Shown here: positions 49,720 through 61,684 of the stretch, piece after piece
Numbering within the stretch: the first letter of the stretch is position 1
Layout: each line of letters begins with the position of its first letter
Assembly: GCA_026724425.1 (NCBI GenBank)
Contig: JAIUCV010000118.1
Span: 1,674,001-1,738,000, forward strand
Direction of reading: 5' to 3'
From: Erythrophleum ivorense
Lineage: Eukaryota > Streptophyta > Magnoliopsida > Fabales > Fabaceae
Length of the DNA stretch: 64,000 bases
Translations under genes and position numbers: made by a program
Notes under the pieces: generated by a model
Databases searched by the model: none
Told to the model about the DNA's origin: nothing
The model's input: only the letters and a program-made list of their open reading frames with translations

Positions 49720-50345
49720 GTCCTCTCCTCTAGCAGAGACAAAAAACGGATAGATGCATAGAAAAAACGAACAGACGCACAAAAAAGAGGGACAGACGGA
49801 CAAAAGCAGAGGGACAGACACAAAAACGCAGAGACTCACTAGGGCAACAGACAGAGGGGCACAGGAGACAGAAAGGGGCAGAGGGCAGGAGAAGGTGGAG
49901 CAGGGGTCTGATAGACAAAGAAGGAGAGGGAGATCGACGAGAAAAAAAGGAGGTAGAGTGTGAACGAGAAATCGAGAAAAACCGAAGGGGAATCTTGAGA
50001 CCGAAAAATCGAGGGAATTAGAGGAACAGAGGAGAAGGGCGAAAGAGAGACGGAGGATCGAGGGTGAAAAGAGATTGGGGGATTTTTGGATTGGAGGAAA
50101 ATTTGAGTGGGAGACTTGGGAGGATTCGAATCGAAAAATGGAGAGACTGAGATATTAGAGAGAAAAAGACGTAGAGAGAGTGACAGGCAGAGGGGAGATT
50201 GGGGTGTTGTTTCGAATCAAGGAGAGGAAGTGAGGCCAAGAGAGAGGAACGTCGTTGGTGAGAGCTTTTCAAATAGAGAGAGATTCTAGACTACTGGAGA
50301 GGAAGTAGAACCAAAGCAGAGACTGAGAGTGAAAGGCTTGGCGAG
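49720..50345 (+). repeat. GA-rich, near-polypurine tract
   Basis: Over about 600 bp the plus strand is dominated by G and A (gagagac, gagaggaag, gaaaaa units) with few pyrimidines. It looks like a transcribed leader of the surrounding element; a donor-like 'cgaaag|gtaaac' occurs at about 50369-50380. The apparent minus-strand Ser/Leu/Phe-rich frames here are composition artefacts. Confidence 0.6.
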
Positions 50346-51839
50346 AGGCGTTTTCTCTTTGTTAACGTCGAAAGGTAAACCAATTCCATACCCCTGTAAC
50401 TCCTTTCCATTTTGTTTATCCGATTATAAAATGGCTTGCTTGCTGTTATGAATTGGTTTTCTGCTCCTGACCCAGTAGTTTGGATCAGGTAATATGGTGC
50501 TCTGAATCATTTCCTTTGATAAATCTGCATCATTGTTTTTCCTTTCCCTACTCTAAGTTCTAACTGGAAAATCTGATTGATTCTTTTGACTGATGTTGTC
50601 TTGTGACTCGTTGGTAATAGTTGGAACATATTGATCGAACTTGTTGTTGATTGTCCCTCATAAATATTTGCCCAGTGTTTAAACGAGAGGTATGCTTCTC
50701 GGGATTTTCATCCTTATTTCTTCGTTCTCATAGTCTTCTCCTCCGAGGGATTGGATGGTTGCTGCGTGATATTTGATTTTTACTTTTGCGATTCATATTA
50801 TCTCCACTGGTTTGTTTTGATTATAGGGTACTTAGTCTTTCTAAATTGTTGTTGACTCTGTTCTTGCTTAAAAGGGGTATGGGGATGCATTGCTGATTGT
50901 TGAATTGAGATGAAGAATAATGGGGTTTATAGTTTGGTCATTTTGGATGCTGCTGAACTATGTTCTCAGTGTGCAAAGCTGCTCTTCTTGGTTTTATGGT
51001 GTCTGATAGATCATAAGTATCAGTTGAGATTTTGGTTTCAAATGGTTAATTTGAATGGGTGAATGACTTTCTACTTGTTAGTAACGCTACAAATATGTTT
51101 TCTGTGAAATTCTCTCCAGATGAATCTTGGTTCAATAGTTGGTCTAGACTCCTGTTTGATAGGAAGATACTGGATATTTGTTGTGTTTATAAGTCTAAAT
51201 CCTTGCTTGGTATGTGCCCTGACTCAGCAATGGATTAGGGGCTCTCTTTCCTATTTAATATGTGAATCTTGCCTTAATAAGCCCAATATGTTCCTTTTGT
51301 TTCTGTTACGTGCGAGGCTTGCAAATTGGTGAAGAGCCTTCAAATTCGTGGAGCAAGGGGAGAGTAGCTACACACAAGGATTACGGAAAGGCCGGACAAG
51401 CTAGTGGAGGCTAAGTCAAATATGTGGAAAGAACATTTGCGAGCTTCTCCACTGCAGACAAAGAAGATTGAGAACAGGGAAGAAGAGGTTCATTGACTCT
51501 GTACTTAATTTCTGTTCTTATTTCCTTCTTGTAATGAAATGAAAGTTGTATATAAAATATAATGAATCATGAATGAACACAAAACACACACAATCAAAAC
51601 TCTTGTATGCATATGAATAAGTTGAACTTTTATCTTTTTATTTTTTATTTTTTTATTTATTTTTAAAATTGTTGCGTGGGATTTCTTGTCCCCTCAGACA
51701 CATATGAACAATTTAAAGGTACGTGTGGCAATAAGCCTCCTTAATCCATATTGAGTTTTATGATTATGTTTCAATAAATTTTAAATTTCGATAACCTACA
51801 ACAGAAAGGGTTTGATTACAAATAAAATGATATAACAAA

Positions 51840-52757
51840 ATTGAGGGTTAAAAAAAAAGGGGGGGAAATTTCTTAAAGAAAAAAAATAACAACAAAATGA
51901 TATTCAAAAATAAAAGGATTTTCTTTTCAAATAAAAGAGAGGTTTTAGAATAAAAAAACAAGAAACTAAAAAAAAAGAGTAAAAGATATCAAAAGTTTTT
52001 TTTCCTTCTAGCCCAAAAATTTTATTTCAAATGTCAAAACTCTAAAAAAAAACAACAAAACGACCAACAAAAAAGGGAGAAAAAGGAAAGTGATGAAAAA
52101 AAAAACAGAAACAAAACAAGACAAAATACAACACAAAATAAAAACAAAAACAAAGGCAAAAAAAATAAAAACAAAAACAAAACAAAAACAAAAACAAAAA
52201 GAACAAAATAGCACCCAAAAAAAATAAAATAAAATAAAAACCAAAAGTAAAAACTAAAAATGCTAGAAAAAAAATTACATCTACCTTTAGTAAATCAAAA
52301 CATATCAATCCATTTCTAAAATCATTTTATTTGTTATTTCGTTGTCTTTTTGCAAAATAAAATGTGAAAACTGAGTTATATAAAAATTAAAAAAAAAAGA
52401 GAAATAACAAAAATAAATAAATAGCACAAAATAAACAAGAATAAATGAAAATAAAAACAAAACAAAACAAAGAAAAATATGAAAGAAAACAAAAAAAACA
52501 TAGGAATAGAAAATGGAAAAAAACAAAGGATGAAAAAAAAGAAAAAAAAAAGAGAAAAAAGATTGAAAATATAAAAGGAAAGTAAAATTGCATTTACTTT
52601 TAGCGAATTAAAACACATCCATCAATTTCAAAATCGTTTTATTTGTTAAAAGAAAAAGTAAATTTTACTTTCTTTGTCTTTTCAAAAAAAAAACCAAAAG
52701 TAAAAACAAAAAAAAAAGAAACAAAATCAATCAAGAATTAAAAATCAAACAAAAATC

Positions 52758-52789
<32 letters not shown>

Positions 52790-52830
52790 TAAAACATAAA
52801 AAAAAACCAACAAATACAATTTTCTATCGA
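51840..52830 (+). repeat. A/AC-rich low-complexity tract (aaaac/aaaaac units)
   Basis: About 1 kb of plus-strand sequence is A with scattered C and G, including runs of aaaaac and aaaac units. Two A-rich subblocks are separated by partial repeats of each other (ctacctttagtaaatcaaaacatatcaatcc near 52280 and catttacttttagcgaattaaaacacatcc near 52590). Phe-rich minus-strand frames here are artefacts. Confidence 0.7.
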
Positions 52831-54450
52831 ACTACATGGACTTTGATCCCTCCTGAAGGGTACGTAGGTCCTAGACTTTCATCCTAAATCAAGTCCGCTT
52901 TTGTAAATAAATATTTTTTATTTTCGTTTCTTTCATTTTTCTTTTACTCTCATTTTTTTAATTTCCTTTCTTTCTTAATTTTATTTTCTTTAATTTGGTT
53001 ATTTCTTATTTTGAAGTGATTTGTTAGGGGGAGTTAAAATAGAATTAAAGCCATTTTATTTTTGCACAACTGACTTAGGGTAACCGTTCGTAGTAACAAG
53101 TGTAGTGGGGTGCCTAACACCTTCCTCACTCACAATCGACTCCCGGATCCATTTTTTTAGTTCGTAAACCATTTTTCAAATAAAAAGGCTTTTCCAAAAT
53201 TTTGTCTTTTAAAATTTAAAATTTTGGTGATGACTCCTGAACCCTACCTTCCTCATATTTTAATTTTGATTTCGTCTTTCGATTTCAAAGAGAAAATCGA
53301 ATTTCTTGGATAAAAGGCATCACGCGGTCACATTTTCGAGTGTGACAAACACTAATACTATGTGCCTACCGTTCCAGCAGGAGCATAGACAACAACTAAC
53401 GGAGGAGAAGCAAGATAATTAGCTCTTATCACTGGATGAATTCGACCTTCAAAATTTTGGTTTCCAGAAAGAATAGCAACAGCAATTATGTCTGTGAATG
53501 TCACAAAGAAGGAACTAGGTGATTAAGACAGCAAATGATAAAGACTAGATAACAAAATTAGTATTTTAAAGCATATTCACAGGAGGCCTCCAGTATAATC
53601 AGATTAAATGGAGTCTTCTTTTTCTAGTATAATCAGATAAAATCAGGTCCGGATGGTTGCATAACTCACATAATTGGGCTTACAAGAGCATGGATAAATC
53701 TAAGGATCGCTGAATATTTTGGATCTGCAAATGCTGTTATAAGAAGGATAGAAATCCAAAGCTTGAGGTACACAATGAAGCAATTAACTTCCTTTGAAAT
53801 TAGTTTAGATCGACCCTAAATTACTATGTTTTTTATTACAAATAGTGACATTTTATGCATTCTTAGTATAATGACAGAACACACATGCTGGGCCTCATTG
53901 TACAACTATAAATAAGAAAATTAACAAGAAGATTGGTTAGTTAATCTTATGATACCCAACAAGAAAAGAAGAACATTCACTATTTTCAAATGCTTAATTG
54001 TGGTACCATTTTCGGAAATTGCAGATGCCACTGAATCATCAAGTTCTCCAGAATTCCCAATACATGTTGTGCAACCATACCCAACAGTATGAAAGCCTAG
54101 CTGGTTTAAATATTTCTGCAGACCACTGAAAACAAGTGATAGAAAAAAAGTAAATTCTGTGAAAAAGGAAAATATGCACTGAATATAAATATACATGCAT
54201 ACCTTTGTAGTAGATATTCTGTAACGACCCTAGAGCCTGGAGCAAGACTTGTTTTAATCCATGGCTTGACCTGATATGAAGAAGTCACGTACACATAAAA
54301 TTTGCATATCTAAATTACTGATATACCAGTTATGTGACTAAAGCTGTCAGAGTTGAACAATACCAGTTAACTCTTTGGGAGCTTATTGTGAACATCCATA
54401 AGGCTTAGAGTAAAAACACAATGAGTGTACATTTGGTTGTTTAGAATAAC

Positions 54451-54636
54451 CTTTAACTCTAATTCGCAGGATTTCTTTGCTGCAAGACCAGCCCCAAGCA
54501 TTACACTTGGGTTTGATGTGTTAGTGCTACTTGTAATAGCTGCAATGACAATGCTTCCATGCTTAAGTTCAGCATTTTCTCCATGGAAATTAAACTTTAC
54601 CACTTTATTCTGTTCTCCTTTGGGTATTCCAAATCC
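54451..54636 (-). other. Aconitase exon 12 lacking the first Fe-S cysteine
   Basis: The exon encodes IAAITSSTNTSNPSV. Aconitases have a Cys at the second of these Ser positions (TSCTNTSNP), one of three cysteines that hold the [4Fe-4S] cluster. Here the codon is AGC (from TGC). The other two ligands (GCTTCIG, exon 14) are intact. Confidence 0.9.
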
Positions 54637-54947
54637 CTGAAAGAATATAGCAAGGTTGGTCTGACAGCACAAAAGTACAGCTTTGTAGCACATAAATAGA
54701 TCCAAAATGCTTTTTTATTGTGCTTCTAAGTCAAGGACTATACAGATATCACTCATATTGATCCACAGACGTCATTGCTTACTCCACAAGATAGCAAAGG
54801 GTGTACCTATGTTAAAAGATAAAAAATAAAATAGTTTTACCATGCACTAACTTTAATCCTCATAACCAAGGTAAAGCAAGATTGCCTTCCCAGGTTTTAT
54901 ATGTTACAGATATTTAAAAATTTAACTCATCTCATGCTCCAAGTCAC

Positions 54948-55023
54948 CTTAAATCCAACTTTGTTGGTGAGACATTCATGCCAGTTCGCCTTCATGTCTT
55001 CCAATGAAACTCAATCATGAGGC
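54948..55023 (-). other. Aconitase exon 11 with in-frame TGA
   Basis: The exon joins exon 10 (…SGPK-R) and reads P-H-D-stop-V-S-L-E-D-M-K-A-N-W-H-E-C-L. The TGA (55012-55014) replaces Arg (CGA) in the usual RPHDRV motif, a CpG-transition type of change. The rest of the exon is in frame. Confidence 0.9.
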
Positions 55024-57096
55024 CTTTCAAAAAGTTGAAGTATCATAGCATAAAGGAGAAATGACATTGTGAGAGAAACATAAGTATAATATTATCTGTG
55101 GATAATACCGCTTGGGTCCTGAATCGCAGGATTCAACATATCCCAGGTTCAATTGCAAATAAGACGTGCATATTCTTTCAAGTTGAGGCTGGACCACAGA
55201 AGAATTTCCTTAAACATAGATCTATAACTTCCATCTTGACAGATAACCCTTATAAAAACAGAAGATATTACCTCCTTATAGTCAATAAACAATCTGTTTG
55301 CACGTAAATATGCTTCTATCATCAAAACCTATGTGCAGGCAAGACTTTGTCAAATCATAAATGCAATAAAACTCAGCAGAGAGAAAAGCTAACTACTCTC
55401 ACCAAAAAAAAATGAAACAAGCGACTAACTGTCTCTTCACTTCTTCCAGTAAGCCTAAGATACTCCAATGTAACATGATCAATAGGGAAGAAGGCCATTG
55501 TTGCTCCATATTCAGGACACATGTTTGCAATAGTAGCCCTATCAGCTAATGATATTTCACCCATACCCTCTCCTGCTGAATAAGTTGTCATTTATGCAAG
55601 TGCGGTGCAGATTTGTTAAAGAAATACCCTAGTCTATGCAGTCTCATTATAATTAACTTACCATAAAACTCAACAAACTTGCCAACATCCCCGTGCTTCC
55701 TCAACATTTGGGTCACAGTTAAAACCAAATCAGTAGCTGTGACACCATCATGCAATTTCCCAGATAACTTGAATCCAACAACAGCGGGCAATACCATGCT
55801 CATTGGCTGTTAAATTAAAGTTACAGCATTCAGTCATGAATAAAAGTCAGTATTCATCTCCGTAAGCAGGCATCCATTTCTGACAGAATGGGAATGAACT
55901 TATCATGATTAATAAAAGAAAAAAAGCTTGAATAGTTCTGGAGAAGAGAAGGTATCATGGCCTGGCCTTGGCTAATCTAGAATAGGAAGAAAATTGTTGC
56001 CATAAATAAATTCAATTTCTATTGCTTGATTCAAAAATATAATTTTTTCTTATTTTGACCATGGAAGTAGGCGTTAAACAACCAAGAAACCAAACAAAAA
56101 ACAAAAAAACAAAAAACTTAGAAACTGAAGTCTGTGTCTCACAATTTTGTTAATATCACCATAAGATGCAACAGCTTCTTTGCAAGAACATGCTATGAAT
56201 AAATGCAAGCTCATGCTTTTCAGTAATGTCCAATCAGAACAAAATATTGGTAACTTATGTGCAACTTTAAATATTTTATACAATAGAATTATTTCGATTT
56301 ATATCAGAAGGGATACCACCTCCATTCTGCATAATTCACCTGGCCAAGCATTGCTGCCTCTACTTCAATTCCTCCAACGCCCCAGCCAGCAACTCCCAGC
56401 CCATTAATCATTGGGGTGTGGGAATCAGTACCAATCACACTATCAGGGTAGAGAATGCCATTGGTGTTGAAAACTACCCTTCCAAGGTATTCTAGATTAA
56501 CCTACAAATTCAATACAGTTTCATAGTTTGAGTCCTTTTGTAACATCCAGTTTGCTCCCTTTTATTCTTGTTTAACACTCTACTTTTGTTTTCCAGAGTG
56601 GCAGTGCACTAGTGTTCATGGACTACGTAGACAGGACTAGTTTAGAGCAAGCATTATCTTGAAGAAATCTTAATGATTTGGGATAGCACCTGTCTAGCAA
56701 GCATCATTTTGCCTTGCCCTTCTCCCATGAATCAGTTTCATATGTCGTGACAAATTTTAACTCTTCTTAAAGCTTATGATTTGGATCGATTAGGAATCTG
56801 ATCTTGAAACTCCCCTCACATGGGGGATTGATTCTTCTTTAAGCCTAACATCTGGGCCTTTTATTTTTTGATGTGTAGGAGTAAAGACAATTGTGCTGAA
56901 GATCTCCTGCCATAATGGCATGATACATTACCAGCTTTCCCAGCAATTTATGTTAATTGGTTTATCCAAAATACTGATATCCACTAAAGCAAGAATAGTG
57001 TCATGAATACCTGCTTAGCATTGATGGAGTTGCCTCCGATAAATAAAAAATCAAAACTGCATGACATTGACTAATTCATATTCTAATTTTATCCAC

Positions 57097-57281
57097 CTGG
57101 TGGACTATTCCAGACCCAGGAGGAACAACAAGCACATTGCAGAAAGCAGATGACCCCCATTTAAGGAACGCGAATCTCTCTTTATTTCTCTGGAATTCAA
57201 GCTCCATATTTCTTGTAATGCGTGCTCAGATCTTGCTACATCAACCTGAATTGAATGATCTATGACAAGGTCCACTGGAAC
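57097..57281 (-). other. Aconitase exon 5 with 1-nt deletion
   Basis: The exon is 185 nt instead of 186. It reads VPVDLVIDHSIQVDVARSEHALQ, then loses one base near 57215 (caag-aaatatgg), and resumes as NMELEFQRNKERFAFLKWG in the next frame. It ends GSGIVHQ. Confidence 0.9.
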
Positions 57282-57741
57282 CTGCATTCAATACAGGTTT
57301 TGAGTGTAAGATATCATTTCTCCAGTATCACTTAAAAGAAGTTGGTGATGCAAGTTACTATAAACCAGGTGAACATTTTGATGGAAAATATGCAAGAACT
57401 ATGCACTATCTACTATCTTCATATTGGTCTAACTAGCCATATGGCATCCTCACTTCTAGATTGCTGAACTGCTTTAATATGACATCTTGCCAAAAGGAAA
57501 ACTTGTTAAACGCAGTTACTACAAGAATATGTCAATATTTAGAGGGGAAAGGTTGATAATTTGGTGACAAACCATAGGATTAATCTTGTTAGGATCATTG
57601 CCAAGATTCTTCACAGCATCCCTCATAGAAGCCAGATCAACCAGAGCAGGAACTCCAGTAGCATCCTTGTCAACAAAACAAATAGCTTACAAAAAACAAC
57701 ATTTATTGCAGAATTATAGATTAAGGATTGATTCATGAAAC

Positions 57742-57903
57742 ATGCAGTAAAACACGAGCTGGCATGAAAGGAATTTCGGTTTGCTTTTGGAGATGTGGAT
57801 TCCCAATCAATAATCTTTTCAACGTCATCCTTGGTCACTCTAAAGTTGTCACAATTTCGTATGGCAGATTCTAAAAGTATTCTTATGGAGAATGGCAGCC
57901 TAT
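57742..57903 (-). other. Aconitase exon 3 with 1-nt insertion
   Basis: The exon is 162 nt where 161 fits the phases. After VEKIIDWESTSPK an extra G (about 57790) shifts the frame; the next frame reads QTEIPFMPARVLLH. The donor is gtttca, weak but GT. Confidence 0.85.
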
Positions 57904-59486
57904 CTGCTATATGCCAAACAGACCAAGTAGTTACATTTTATCCACATTCGGAGGAAAATGCAACCACCATCATGCGGTATAATTAACACTTAAAAAGTTA
58001 AAATAGAGAATATATTATATATTCTGGAACTTAAAGCTTGAAAAAAAAAAGACATATACGACATGGATGGAATTATTTTAAGTACAGATACAATGTATTT
58101 TATCCGAAAGGAGTCAGGATTAAGGTTGAGTTTAGAGTCATGCCAATTCTAGGATCATTCAAAGCAGGCAAGCTATAAAACTTTCCAAATTCACCACCTC
58201 CAGGCTTGGGGAGACAAGTCAATAATCCCTTGAACACGTCTTCAGAAGCTAGAATGGTAAAGAGGATAGTAAAATTTTCTCATCCCTATGAAAATGAGCC
58301 TAACTAGAATACTTCAATGTCCATACTCCTACAGGAGTAGGAAATAATATAACCTAGTCAACATGACATCTATGCGAATAAAGTCCGGTTTCGTGATTCA
58401 AATTTGTGGTTTCCATATCTCTTCAATTCTCTTCCAGGAAAAATTGAAAAATCTTATTTCCCTTTTTTCTGGTAAAGTGAATTGTTGATTCACTTTCTTT
58501 TTCTGAGAAAGATGAAAGATAATGAATCTCCAATAACAACTATAATGTCAACTGGGCATATGTACGACAATCAATTCCTTTGAAGCATTTCAACAAACAT
58601 TAAGTTTGCAAGCTAGAGAGTTATTGAGTTTATTCTCATTGCTTCTTTTCTGCCCCCTGATCGCCTTCTCCAACAACCAATTAATACCCAAGAAGATGGA
58701 CAACGATTATCGGATACTGTTATGCAACATATATCATTGAGGACAATGCTATTTACCCTCGTCCCTTTAAACTATAATATTAACATTTTAAAGCTATCAA
58801 TATGGAATAAAATGAACTAGCAAGCATAAAATAGAAAATGTGTTGAAAAAAAAAAGGCCCTCAAGTTAAGAGATCACATCATCCAAATATACATTAGGAT
58901 TTTATCTTTTTCCTTCTATTCTACACTCTTAACACTTTGCCTCAACCATGAGAAGACCTAAACCAGAACACTATAAATTAAATTAAATGATTTATCTTTA
59001 AAAATAATAAGAACCCTCAACTATTTAGTCCCACAATTTAGTCTCAAAATCTTTTAACTTCTTATTCATTAATCCCTTTAGTGAAAACAGAGAAAAACAA
59101 AACATACCTTGTAAACTAAACAAATGACGAGTTAGTTATTTTTATAAATTATATAATGATAAATTTTAGGGACCAAATAGTCGAGAAATTTATAATTCTA
59201 AAAAGAAGAGAGAAAGAGAAGATGGGTGGGTAACTTGTATTTCCACTATATGCATTACAGTATACTTGAGAACTATTACACCAATGGTAGACATTTTCCT
59301 ATGGAGCTGTTGTATCAGTGGAGGGGAAATTGCTCTGGCTTGTGAACGAAGACTGAGCTTTAAGTGCCAATGAATGCCTTGGTTACACCGCAGCACTGCT
59401 CCAAGAGTTGAACAAAATCTCAATGAATAACTAATGGTAAATGAGAATGATTTGTAGACAGAGATGGTGAAGTTTTGGAAAAACAC

Positions 59487-60880
59487 AAAGCAAAGCAGAC
59501 TCTAGAACTTCTAAGAAGTGAATCACTAATTATGGAAGGGAATGCTTTCATAGCTTAAATTTGTATGTCACTCAGTAAAGACAATTTCAGCAAAGGACCT
59601 GAAATTACATAATTTTTTCACAATATGACACCTAGCTGCAACCAAAGGTTGGAGGCCCTTAAAAGGTACACGTAGTGATGCATCTGTTGTACAATCCACG
59701 TTTCATGAGATATGCATTAATGATACAATATAATTATTTATTATTTAACCATCTTATTTTTTTTAATATGTGCCCAAAAAATAAGTTCTGAAGTAAAATA
59801 GTCTCTCTTTTTTCGAAAAATATTTTAATTATATAATGGTTCCCTTTATTTTATAATATATACAAAACTTTTTTTTAAAATTAATGAGCTAGTATATACT
59901 TTTATATTCATTACATATATAAAATATTAAATATTAAATATGTAATTAATCAATATAAAATATTCATTTTTTAATTTATTAAATGTTAAAATCATTTGAT
60001 AAAAATAAATTAATCGAACTTAAAATATAAGAATATATTCACGAAATAGTTTTTTAAAACTTTAACTAATTAAAACTAATATTTAATTTTAGTAAGAAGA
60101 CGTGCATAAAAATATATATTATTAAATGTAACCATGATCATAAATCTAATAGAATTTCAAAATTATAGTATAAAATTTATTAAATAACATTAAAATAAAA
60201 GTTTAAAAATATTTTTTTAAAAAAACTAATATTTTTGTAAAAGAAAAAAAAAATGTCTTTCATTAAAAGTTACCCAAATTATAAAATCATCACCTTGGTT
60301 TTAGAAATACACATATACTCCTGAAATCAAAAGATAATAACAACACTCTTAAACATAATATTTATTTATTTTTTATTAAGATATAACTTAGTAAAAAATA
60401 TATATTTTTCTAAAATTTTATTTTAATATTTATTTTATATTTAAAATCATAAATTTAAATTATTCTAAAACTTTGTCAAATTTATGATTAATATATTTAA
60501 TACAAATTTTATTGTTAATATTAAATTATTATATTTAAATTACTTAATCTTAAAAAATTATTTTGTAAATACATATATATTAATAATTTTTATCAAATAA
60601 TTTTATAATTTACAAAATTTTACATTATATAAATAATAAATATATGAATATTTTGATTAAAATAAATATAATTATAACTTATATTTTATTACAGAATAAA
60701 TGTGTATATTTCGCATCTTTTGATTTCAAAAGATGAGAGTATTAATTTTTAAAAAATAATACACTTTAAGGATCTTTAAAAAAAATTTCATAAAAAAATT
60801 AATCTTATTCTTAAAAATATTTTACTCATTTTGAATTTTAAAAAAAGTTCTTTATTTTTTCATAATATGTAATTAAATAA
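59487..60880. other. AT-rich spacer upstream of the aconitase locus
   Basis: 59487-59720 would hold the 5' UTR and promoter of the aconitase locus; no clear TATA box was picked. 59750-60880 is very AT-rich and non-coding. Confidence 0.45.
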
Positions 60881-61400
60881 ACCCTAGAGAAACCCGAACG
60901 CACCTTCGATGCTCAGCGCCGTTTGGTCTGCAGCTGCCATTACCAGCGGAGGATGCTATGAAAGCTCGGAGATCGTTGATCTAAGCGCTTCATCCTCTGC
61001 ACCGTCAAAGCTCAGCTCTGATTTCTAAAGGCATGAGCTCGGTGACTGATTCTCTAGTTGGAACCTCCATCTGAGGAAGAGACTAATATTTTGCATTGCA
61101 GCAAGAAGGTGAGGAAAAATCAGGGAGAAGTCTCTGAAGATTCTTCTCTAAAGCCTAAAGTAGAGGACTGGATGATGGATGAAGGAAAGGGAAAGGACAC
61201 TCTGCTGGAATCCAAATTGACATAAAAGCCATGGAAGAAGACGCTCATTCTGAAGTTACTTGGCAGATTGATTGGTTACAACTACCTATCTAAGAAATTA
61301 CAACAATTATGAGGGAGACTGGGCGGGATAGAACTTATTAGATGTGGGGAATGGCTTCTTTCTTGAGAAGTTTTAAACTTCTTTTGACTACAATTTTGCA

Positions 61401-61680
61401 TTGACAGGAAGTCCATGGATGATTCTCGATCACTATCTTGCAGTTCAAAGATGGGTAGAGGATTTTGATACAGATAGTGAGCAAATTATTAAGATAGCAG
61501 CCTGGGTAAGATTGCCGGCTGGTTATCTATTACTTATTATGATAAAAAATTTCTATTTAACTTGGATAACCAAATTGGAAAGGTTTTGAAAATTGATGAT
61601 ACAATTTTCCAACTTTCTCCGAGAATATATGCTAGGATTTTTGTGGAAGTCAATTTATCAGAGAGTTTAGGAAGGGATGG
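61401..61680 (+). pseudogene. LINE ORF1 (DUF4283) fragment
   Basis: The open frame begins within GSPWMILDHYLAVQRWVEDF and ends by frameshift near 61510-61590. A second frame carries YDKKFLFNLDNQIGKVLKI and IYARIFVEVNLSESL. These are core pieces of the DUF4283 RNA-binding-like domain of plant LINE ORF1. It is interrupted by the 0.8-kb insertion at 61685. Confidence 0.8.
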
Positions 61681-61684
61681 AACG

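Larger units (their letters stand above)
48567..53347 (+). mobile_element. Non-coding LTR-element-like insertion in aconitase intron 15
   Basis: The segment runs from TGTGAACACCG (48567) to GAGTGTGACA (53347), with TG...CA ends and imperfect 5-bp flanks accac/aacac. It is 4781 bp long, inside an intron between phase-matched exons. The interior has no domain-bearing frame. It has an A-rich part (48600-49680), a GA-rich part (49720-50340), a plainer part with possible splice/3'-end features (50340-51560), an A/AC-rich part (51840-52830), and a tail with 'gggtacgtaggtcct' (52858-52872), 'gtggggtgcctaacacc' (53107-53123) and 'ggtgatgactcc' (53225-53236). I associate such tail blocks with LTR regions of large plant Tat-type gypsy elements. 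It is probably a solo or non-autonomous LTR derivative. No internal LTR pair was found. Confidence 0.5.
45400..59486 (-). pseudogene. ACO: Aconitate hydratase, complete 20-exon locus with multiple lesions
   Basis: Aconitase interconverts citrate and isocitrate (TCA and glyoxylate cycles) using a [4Fe-4S] cluster. Exons, 5' to 3' on minus: 59282-59486, 58144-58248, 57742-57903, 57573-57665, 57097-57281, 56340-56501, 55662-55806, 55430-55572, 55272-55328, 55109-55188, 54948-55023, 54451-54636, 54203-54270, 54007-54125, 53370-53491, 47848-47945, 47255-47735, 46348-46446, 46015-46257, 45400-45468. Landmarks: FGKFYSLPALNDPRI, GVGGIEVEAAMLGQ, SLADRATIANM, GYGCTTCIGNSGE, YGTGSSRDWAAKG, SNLVGMGIIPL. 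Exon 1 encodes a Ser/Arg-rich, transit-peptide-like leader; its start is uncertain. Lesions: +1 nt in exon 3, -1 in exon 5, TGA in exon 11, Cys-to-Ser at a cluster ligand in exon 12, TGA and -1 in exon 16, +1 in exon 17, GC donor after exon 2. Retained introns exclude a retrocopy. Confidence 0.95.

Noticed and set aside
49730..50289. Open frames rich in Ser/Leu (minus) or Arg/Glu (plus) in the GA-rich tract
   Set aside because: Composition artefacts of a near-polypurine sequence; no recognisable protein family.
52008..52618. Several overlapping Phe-rich minus-strand open frames of 70-90 codons
   Set aside because: They are the complement of A/AC-rich low-complexity DNA; no domain, no start context, and they overlap in three frames.
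55098..55307. Plus-strand 69-codon frame
   Set aside because: It is the complement of aconitase exons 9 and 10.
59282..59486. Aconitase exon 1 as an independent small protein
   Set aside because: Its end (HRKMSTI-G) splices in phase to exon 2 (SEDVFKG), and the leader resembles a mitochondrial transit peptide of plant aconitases.
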